In this document: piece by piece, positions 56,490 through 64,000 of the stretch
Layout of the letters: each line of letters starts with the position of its first letter
Numbering within the stretch: position 1 is the stretch's first letter
Origin: Taenia hydatigena
Lineage: Eukaryota > Platyhelminthes > Cestoda > Cyclophyllidea > Taeniidae
Length of the DNA stretch: 64,000 nucleotides
Direction of reading: 5' to 3'
NCBI GenBank assembly: GCA_036345935.2
Contig: JADWOT020001205.1
Coordinates: 62,001 to 126,000 of the forward strand
The notes under the pieces: model-generated
The model's input: the letters and a program-made list of their open reading frames with translations, nothing else
What the model was told of the DNA's origin: nothing
The model's database searches: none
Translations under genes and position numbers: made by a program

Positions 56490-57735
56490 TATAAGTGTCT
56501 AGAGGCAACCAACTTTCTCCTTTAGTAAGGGTGGAAGAAGGGAAGAGGAGGAAAGAGATGAACGATCTACAATGTCATGCATATTCCCATTGATGTGTGT
56601 GTTAACCTAAATTAAACGTGTAAATTGGGTGCGTCACTATGCGCCTCATAACTCACCAAAATGGAAATATCTGCTTTCATCTAAAAATTGTGAAGTACGC
56701 TCTCCATGAAAAATTTTCTGCATTGGATTTGGAGTCAAATTTCTGAAAATGATGCAAGCGACCGCACTCGAATTTGCTCATTGTGCTGATCCAAGTGACG
56801 TGCGTTTGCACGTGTAACTACTACCTTTTGTAAGCAAGCACATTCGCCCTTACTTTATAGCAATAATATCTGCAATTTTACCAATATTTCAGCATATCTG
56901 AGAATTTTGGGATTTACAGGAGCGTGGTACTTGGACTCGTTTATTTGCAAAATATTGTTGAAGCCCTGCAAATTCTTCCCAATTCATATCAGACGGCTAG
57001 CTGTATAAAGGCAAAGATGATTTGCGACTATGAGCGCGTTAGGGAGCAGGACAGCTAACTGCTGCCACTCGACACAAATGTGCTTGTTCATGCACTGAGA
57101 GTAAGTCGAGTTCTTTGGCTGAATATCAAGATTCTTCCAAAACACTACCATTGAGTGCGATAAGTTAATGATGCACTGGTGCTTAGTCGAATAGAATCCT
57201 ATATTAGATCGGTGGATACGTGTGGCATCATAGCGGAAGCAGAATATCTGATAATGTTTGGGTTCCGATGATACAGTCCTCAACGCTCAAGCTAGGTTGG
57301 TGTCTAGTGGATCACATGATGGGTACACCAAAACAACAAACGATCGTGCAAATATAATGAATCACGTTGCAACCATTCAAATGTTTGTTGCAGTTTCATT
57401 GGGCTTCATTGAGGGACCCAGATCTTGTAGGTTCACTTATACCTGCTAATAATTGAGTAGGCTCCACACATATTTGTCATCATTGGTATTTTTGTTGTAG
57501 CCAATGCCAACGTATTGATGTCTGGAAGCTGCAGATGTAAGTAAATAACGCAGTGGTCCCGTGAGAAGAAGTTGTAAGGACTTTTCTCGGGATCGGTTAA
57601 CCATTGTTGCATAATTTATATCTGAGCTAATTCAATTCATCTGCTGTCATTCGACCACACTTTCGTCTGCCTTCTTCATTGATGGATGGGAAGTGCTGAT
57701 GCTCTCCTTTTCTGCATCATAGGCGATGCATTGTT
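56490..57735. other. No supportable gene
   Basis: The largest frame is 99 codons (56984-57283 minus), without motif or copy. A short purine-rich patch occurs at about 56525-56555. Confidence 0.4.
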
Positions 57736-57743
57736 AAGGTGGT

Positions 57744-58448
57744 TTGATTCGGAGTGGTCTGGGCAGCTGCATACATGGATGTCGCGGAACATTCAATCCT
57801 TTACTTCGCATCACTTGGTCAGTTGTAGGCTTAATTTTATTTGACGAAGGGATTGTGAATATAACTGTGAACATGAGGCGAAATTCTAACAAAACTTCAT
57901 TATTATTAATGGAAAAAATCAGCAAATGGGGTTCAGTGCATCCCAATCTGACAAAGAAAGGGTGGATGCATATTATTGTTACACTTTGGCTGTCTTGCAC
58001 AAAAGGACAAAAGCCAAGCTTACGCGATGAGGTAATGTGCAGGAGGAAGTTTCACCAGACTAGAGACTACAATCAACGAAAAGTTTCGATACGATTAAAT
58101 GTGAGTGGGCACCTCAAGCAGTACCTTAGAATCGAAGCAAGAAGAGGAATTATGAACCCTAAATATGCTGAGGAGTTAAGTAGAAGCAGGCAACATGATG
58201 GTTGCAGTCCAGTCTTGTCTACATCATTAAAAGTGCAATTGTGTCAAATTTTTATAAATTTGCCCTTATCGCAATTCTTGATTGACGTCAACCCTACCAG
58301 CATTATATGCCATGCCCTTGTTGCCTCACTCGTGTTCATATGTCACGCATGCGTGACATGCGGCTTTATCAGTTTGTGGCAGCTGGCAATAATTCTGCAA
58401 TGTTTATGGGCATTCTGCATAGCCATGGTCTTTTTGCTTATCCCGTGA
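57744..58448 (+). CDS. 234-aa open frame with C-terminal membrane segments
   Basis: This is the longest open frame in the window, 234 codons from an ATG at 57744. The middle is basic and polar with four possible N-glycosylation sites (NIT, NKT, NLT, NVS). The last 50 residues are strongly hydrophobic and can form two membrane helices (ICHALVASLVFICHACVTCG and LAIILQCLWAFCIAMVFLLI). Overlapping frames downstream also read plausibly (58307-58528, with LYQFVAAGNNSAMFMGILHS). An antiparallel 88-codon frame covers 57734-58000. It might be a single-exon membrane protein or the first exon of a longer gene. No homologue is recognised and no second copy exists here. Confidence 0.35.
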   Translation: MIRSGLGSCIHGCRGTFNPLLRITWSVVGLILFDEGIVNITVNMRRNSNKTSLLLMEKISKWGSVHPNLTKKGWMHIIVTLWLSCTKGQKPSLRDEVMCRRKFHQTRDYNQRKVSIRLNVSGHLKQYLRIEARRGIMNPKYAEELSRSRQHDGCSPVLSTSLKVQLCQIFINLPLSQFLIDVNPTSIICHALVASLVFICHACVTCGFISLWQLAIILQCLWAFCIAMVFLLIP

Positions 58449-58496
58449 TGTGTAGTGGGAAGGACTATGGCAATGGTCATGTCCTCACCCTTATGA

Positions 58497-58790
58497 ATGT
58501 TGCGCCACACTGTGAGCATTCGATGTAACTACTGCACTCATGTCATTTCCTCCTTCTTCGGTGTACGCTGTGTATTTATCTATTCTGCTGACTATACTAT
58601 TTGGAGTGCTGAAGCTATATCAAAAAGCAACGGCAGTGGAAACAATGATTCCTCTTTAGCTGCCTCGAGAACAGAACAGACAATAGATGGCAACGCTTCT
58701 GATAGGGGCTCATATGCATTTCAGTCTAGGCTTGCAAGCCAGCTAGACAGCAAAGATATTCTGCCAAGCATTAGTCCCACACACCTTTGA
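58497..58790 (+). CDS. 97-aa open frame, Ser/Asn-rich end
   Basis: The plus-strand frame follows the 234-aa frame in another phase. It reads TRTEQ-type polar low-complexity sequence after a short hydrophobic start: HVISSFFGVRCVFIYSADYT, SKSNGSGNNDSSLAASR and DILPSISPTHL. The Ser/Asn/Gly-rich tail resembles a disordered C-terminus. If real, it could be the last exon of the same gene as 57744-58448, but I found no clean donor/acceptor pair joining them. Confidence 0.28.
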   Translation: MLRHTVSIRCNYCTHVISSFFGVRCVFIYSADYTIWSAEAISKSNGSGNNDSSLAASRTEQTIDGNASDRGSYAFQSRLASQLDSKDILPSISPTHL

Positions 58791-58799
58791 ACACCGACA

Positions 58800-59560
58800 G
58801 CACTGTTCCATTGTTCTTGTAAATATCAGCCAACGCATAATGCCTAACACCAAAGCAATCGTGCTGTGACGCGACACTCACTCTCCTTCCTTAGTCGATG
58901 CTTAAGAATGTGTGCGTGTGTGAAAGCGAAGCCAACACTCTTTACACATGCTAAGCATTCATGCAATAAGTAAGTCTTCCTTTCTAGGTTGAAGACTCAA
59001 GGGTCTTAGAGCAGTAAATTCTGGAAGCACGAACATTCGTTTGTTCTAAAAAGCAACAAGCAAGTAATTTGCAAAACTTAACTTGGAAATTTCAATTACC
59101 GCAATCTCTATATACAGTATACTGGTTGTTTTTAATAAAGGAGAGTGAGTGCGCTAACGTCGGGTCTAGATTACGGTATAGGTGACCGTTTGTGAATCGT
59201 GAGTTACAAAGTCAATGCTGTTGTATGAATGAAAATGGGACATGGGATTGGAATGTTTGCTTGATTTCTTTTGGTTTTACCTCTATCGCATCGACTGAAA
59301 AGTGAAATGTGAGGATGACTTCTGGTCTTCGCTCGTGCAATACTGAATAAACCTTTGAGTGCTACGGCGTCACGTCCTGTCATCTCTTTGTGCACTGCAT
59401 GTTAATGATTTAGTACTCTGTGCACAGGCAGATGACTAGCATTGGGCCAGTGAGTAGGTATTCGATCGTCAATCAGGTTGGTTCTCCTTCTTTGGCACCT
59501 TCCCTACATCGATTACGATCTGCAAAAAGTTAGGATTAGCTGAATGTTATTGGAAACGGG
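58800..59560. other. No supportable gene
   Basis: Short frames only (63 codons at 59204-59395 minus). No repeat partner found. Confidence 0.45.
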
Positions 59561-59564
59561 TTAG

Positions 59565-60510
59565 GCAAAAATAAAACGGGAAGTGCTCTATCTCTCTCAA
59601 CTTAAATTACTTCGACCCGCGCTCACGACTCGTCAATGACTGCGCGTTTTACAATGTACTGTCGATATAGGGCGGTATTCAGGCTACCGAGTATTGTGAT
59701 TAGCAAATTACCTCAGTAAGGTGCTTTGATCATGCCAAACTTTATGAGCTTATCTACAAGCGATTTTGGTGATCCTTGTACGGTTATAGCAGTGGAGAGC
59801 ATTCATGTTACACTGGTCGTCCTAATTAGGATTGCATTGCACTCCTCTGCCTTCTTCATCGCCTTCCAGGTGCCACTTCTTTCCGTTAGTCATCATTAAA
59901 GGCAAAAACGAACGGCCACCGACTGAATGTTAAAGTTGATGTATGGTCCTTCGAGTCTCTATGATCGAGGCTGTAGCGTAGTGACACGCACCATGCAATA
60001 GTTGGTTCATTTATCGAATTTTGATGTGTTTGAAAACAGTAAAAATTTGATTTGCTTTTATGCAATAAATTCTTTTCCCCTTAAGATTCATTTTAGGGTA
60101 TTAGGCCCAAATCGCTTTAGATCGCAAGCGCACTGAGTTGCATACGCTACTTTGTGAGGGTGGACGCCTCCCTCGCCGCAATACCGCAGATATGCCAGTG
60201 AAGCAGAAGTTTGCTGCACTATGAAATCTTGCTGGATAGCACAACTGGAACGTTGATCTTCCTCCTTGGAACTCTCGAAAAAATTATACAGACCATGCTT
60301 GACACAAAATTCCACTCCATAGTAAAAGGGAAAAATTCACTGGAAAGTAGTCCGCCTTGTTACCATTCAAACCTTGTACTTCTTATTGTAAGTTTTGTAA
60401 GGCCGATGTGGATCGTGAATTGACTAGCGAATGCAATGGTGTACTGTCTTTAAAATCTGTTCTGCAGGCAAATTAATTTCGCGGTCCACCTCCCATCTGA
60501 CCGCCTCTAC
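59565..60510 (-). repeat. Repeat R2, minus copy
   Basis: Reverse complement of 4500-5465. The sequence continues directly into the minus copy of R5 at about 60510, with no gap or extra sequence. Together 59565-64000 is the most complete version of the R5-R2 unit in the window. Confidence 0.9.
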
Positions 60511-63500
60511 TCATTGCTTATCCGCAGGACCACAAAATCAGCAGGTTTGAGTTGGCAGAGAGACGTGTTCGAAATATGCCTGATTGTACAATACGCATCA
60601 AACAAAGCATATTTTCATTGATCTAGCGCCTGTTTTGCCTGTAAATGACCGCATTCACTGATCGCACTTTAGCTTGTTGCCTAAACATCATTCGATAGAA
60701 ACAATTAGCCCTTTGGTAGGTGGCTTTGATTCTGCATTGTAGCGTCCCACGAATTTCTATTCTGGTTATTTCTGAATTTCAAATTGTGCATTGAGAATTG
60801 TTTTCCATGCTTAGTGATATAGATACAGAGGCATGTTGCATGCCTCCATACCCATAGCATGAAGGAGGCAGATGCTCGATGCGGACGCGAGTGCTTGAGT
60901 AACGAATTCACTTTGTAGACCGGTCTCGATTTTTTGGTGTAGATATGTCGGTAAAGTAGTGTGCAGTAGTGGAGAAAGGAGGCTTGCCTGAGATGGCAAA
61001 TGTGAAGTGGAACTTTCCTGTGCCCATTGCATCGCCGACTGCGGGTGGTGAAACTAGGAAGAGCGATTGCGATTTAAGCATGTATTTACGTGGTAAGGAT
61101 CTCACTGATCGCCTAACCTAATGTCCATTCTACAACACAAAGAAGTATACAAGAAGGATCACATTGCGTTTCTAGGTCGTTTGCAGCTAGCCAGAGGAGA
61201 GCCTGGTTGTGAGCCTAGGTAACTAAGTGGCTTCAGAGGCGCCAAGCTGTAGCAACTGATCGTCCATTGTGTACCTGTTTGTTGTAAAGGCAGATAAGTA
61301 TTTGCAAGCATTTTAGCTTTTAAGCTGCTAGTATCATTAATAAAATAATTTCGTGTTTCTCGATCCTCCTAGCAAAACTTCGTCTGATTAAAGACAGTAT
61401 TAGATGCTGTGACTTAGAATGGGCAGTTGCTCCATTTCATCACATGCAAATGACTCGTGTCACTCAATAGGCAAGGACGATCGGTCATCCTGGCTCGTGC
61501 CGCGGATGCATTAATTAGGATAAGTGCAAGCGAAAAAAAGACGAGATAAGTGTATTAGAATAAAGGCAGTTATCTGAACCGAACCTGTGGTGTGGCGGTC
61601 GTAGAGCAGTCGCTGGAAGGCAAATCTTCACATCTGAAATTCGAGATCACTTGTTTCTTTGCAGATTGTAGTTCTGCCTTGATGGCACGACCAGAAGACG
61701 AGACCAATAGGCACTCAGCACCTCTGTGCGTCAAAGGAACCGGTCATTAACTTCACAGCGCTCGATTCAGTAAGTTCCCAGTGTTTCACATGCTAGTGTG
61801 AATAAAGCTAAGGGGAGGGTACAATTCATCCTCTACGTTATCACTCAAATGCGTTTACGGATTATTTATTCATTTCGTATTTGTAAATTGCAACAGAATA
61901 CTGTTTCCAGTTAGGTCTCGTTTGCGCTTACGTAACTAACAGTGTCAACATTTCCATCGCAACATACTGGATTTGCCTTTTTGCCTTCAAATCACAGTGT
62001 AATCAAATTGGCCTCTGCTTTGCATCCTCACTTGCTTTGATGCTGACTTACTACGTGCCAAATAAGCCTTAACCACATCTGGTCGTGTGTGTCCCTCTGT
62101 TGATTAGAAGCACTGTCGTCAAGCCTAAGGTGCTGAAGTTTGCATTACATAAGCTAGTGCTGTGCTTTTACTAATTTGCAAGAGAGGTTGGTGAACAGAA
62201 CTGATGAGGCGACCGTCAAAACAAACCCATATTCTTCATGGTTCAGACTAGCAGCAATACCACACGTTCAGTCAAAATTGCGTATGATAATTTAACTGCA
62301 AGTCACTTCCTCCGCCTCATGAATTTTCAGGGCCTCTAAATGTTGCGTCAAGCAGGCAAATAAGGTACAGGCTAAGGCGTTTAATTTGTGACATTATGCC
62401 CTCAGAACCGAATTATGTACCTCGAAACGCAGAGGCAGTCGGAGACTAGAATGGTTCTGCCAAACACCATAATACTCTGCGGAAGCACACGCGTTTTAAT
62501 AATCTTTAACAAAAAAGAAAAATTTTGAAGACTTAAAATAAACGAGAATTCAAGCGATCGGAGGAAAGAGACGCCGATGGAATGAAGTGGCGTCAGATGA
62601 AAGACCATTTAAAGAATATCTTTCGAAAGCATTATTCGCCTTTTGTTTGATCAGCTAGCCTTGCCAAAGTGTGGACGTTCTTTGAAAGTCTAATGTTGAT
62701 AAGAGAATCTTTGCCACCAAGGCTTTCTGCCGACGGACTGGATCGGCACGCAAATAGAGGACATGAAATTGTGAACCGAAATACGAAAGTGAGGTAGCTC
62801 GAAGAAAAGATTGCAGTTAAGACATTACCAGCATAACTAAACTATAAAAATAGTTTGCGACTTGAAGGAAATTCTATTCTTAACAATGCACCTTAAGAGT
62901 CAGACGCCATCCTGATTTTGGCTTTTGTGTACCTGCTCACGACGTCTTGGAAATGCAAAAATAGCCTTATTACAGATGGGTGCATGGAAAGAACAAGTGA
63001 TTGCGCTAAAATTGAAAATATGTGTTCAAAGCATATTGTAATGTAACTCATTTTCTAGAACCACCAGCATAGAGTTATTTTGATTAAAGATGCTTCCAGC
63101 TGTTGAGGGACACCAGGTTGTAGCATTCCGAATAGTGATTATGATTTCTATGATGATTTTGATTGTGCTGATTAACTGTTTTCAGAAAAGAGTGAGAATG
63201 GTGCAGTTGGGTGCACCGTGCTGACATGTGGCCATCTTTGGGGGCTTTTTCAAATCACTTTCGGTGCTGGCTGAGTGTCTCATGTTGGGATCCTTCACTG
63301 GCGCATCCACTACTTCGGATAGAGGCAGTTGAATTGGACGGACAGGTAAAAACGGTTCTACTTTGCGGCATTCGCAGCATTCAAATGGTTGCATTTTACA
63401 AACTACCTTTATAATTAGGAGCGTCTTCTCGAGATTAATGACCACTGCTACTTGTTTTGCCCATCTGTCGATTCGTACGCTAATGTCAGCTGCACTTATC

Positions 63501-64000
63501 TACCTGTTTTGCAGGTGGTGAGAAAGCATGGGAAGGGGGCATCCACATGCTGACAGTCAATCGCAGGCATCGCAAGGATCCAAGAAAGATTCTACTGACG
63601 CACAGTTATGGGCGTGCATCAGACACGAGGTACGTGGTCAGTCGTTGGAATGCACATTCTAGGACGTGGTTAGCATTTCAAACCAAGTTAATAAGATGAG
63701 TGAACTAAAATTACATTTGCGTAGCAGTTGATTCACCTACCATGTCTTCCAAAAGAGATAGATTCCAGTTCGAGCAGTGTGTGGTAGGGATTGCGGCTAA
63801 GTCAGGAGAGGTAGGAACGCAAGGTGTTGTGATATGAGCCTAATCTGGATGGTTTTTTTATCGAATCAGGAGCTTTAGCTTTGAGATTGCGGATTTTAGG
63901 CAATTTCGTCTCATTAATTACATGCTAACTATCTTTATCAAATATGGACCTGGTTCAGACACTTCGACTGACTGTAGAGCTGTAGACGTGCTCATGCGAA
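60510..64000 (-). repeat. Inverted repeat R5, minus copy (cut by window end)
   Basis: Reverse complement of 18200-21050, with small indels. It includes the frames 60705-60911, 60811-61032 and 60908-61105 (minus), family U at 61395-61765, and the three-copy frame at about 63510-63699 (plus). The match still holds at the last bases of the window (GACGTGCTCATGCGAA against TTCGCATGAGCACGTT at 18195), so the true end lies outside. Confidence 0.92.
61395..61765 (+). repeat. Family U subunit (inside minus R5)
   Basis: Related to the other U copies. The frame 61559-61750 reads LNRTCGVAVVEQSLEGKSS, then KFEITCFFADCSSALMARPE, TNRHSAPLCVKGTGH and a TAA. The run starts after a TAG at 61556, so it may be an exon whose acceptor is the AG at or just after that point. 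Its counterpart at 19805-20165 keeps the same residues except near the end. Confidence 0.68.

Noticed and set aside
58530..58670. Alternative short frame with a membrane-like helix (SVYAVYLSILLTILFGVLK)
   Set aside because: It overlaps the 97-codon frame in another phase, is only about 40 codons from its ATG and has no supporting splice sites.
1..64000. Bacterial or phage gene organisation
   Set aside because: No tightly packed long frames, no ribosome-binding-site pattern and no recognisable prokaryotic genes; splice-like signals and tRNA-derived sequence point to a eukaryote.
1..64000. Intact transposon or retroelement
   Set aside because: No reverse transcriptase YxDD, integrase or DDE transposase motif, no long terminal repeats and no terminal inverted repeats flanked by target duplications were found in any translated frame I examined.
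1..64000. CRISPR array or tandem satellite
   Set aside because: No regularly spaced short repeats; the repeats are long, dispersed and diverged.

Overview
The window looks like nuclear DNA of a eukaryote with small introns. It is AT-leaning, has no long uninterrupted genes, and carries pyrimidine-tract/CAG acceptors with GT donors. It has tRNA-Ser-derived sequence and no prokaryotic operons. An invertebrate such as a parasitic worm would fit the short introns (one candidate is 59 nt) and many degenerate paralogues, but that is a low-confidence guess. No gene could be assigned to a known family with confidence, so gene symbols are left empty.

The clearest content is a network of diverged duplications. 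An inverted pair links 1-495 with 51722-52240. A second inverted pair links 18200-21385 with 60130-64000, so the window both begins and ends inside inverted repeats. Direct pairs are 5465-6957/39832-41302, 6960-8310/44205-45545, 15415-15850/36550-36975, 15830-18040/54190-56480 and 26470-26940/34502-35015. Partial third and fourth copies lie at 4500-5465, 32125-32785, 35940-36530, 41930-42310 and 49840-51110. A further inverted pair is 21470-22050/29365-29920. Shared junctions order these blocks into a larger ancestral unit that has since been broken and rearranged.

Within the repeats there are open or nearly open reading frames shared between copies. Most show no codon-position bias when copies are compared, as expected of neutrally decaying duplicates. 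One pair does look like selected coding sequence: minus-strand exons at 42015-42254 and 45457-45685 share a polypyrimidine/CAG acceptor and differ mostly at third codon positions. One 312-bp stretch is identical between duplicates whose flanks differ by about 15-20%, which suggests recent gene conversion. Each copy of the 7-8 kb / 44-45 kb repeat carries a degraded tRNA-Ser.

The main stretch without recognised duplication, about 9.6-15.2 kb, has the best splice signals. It holds a two-exon 73-codon minus-strand candidate gene at 12135-12415, an acidic minus-strand candidate exon pair at 11312-11791, and a plus-strand open frame at 12698-12937. Two unusually long open frames (228 aa at 3765-4451 minus, 234 aa at 57744-58448 plus) are the best unspliced candidates elsewhere. 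Large parts of 22-26 kb, 27-32 kb, 37-39 kb, 46-50 kb and 52-54 kb hold nothing I can support. All comparisons were made by eye, so boundaries are good to roughly 10-50 bases unless exact splice positions are given.
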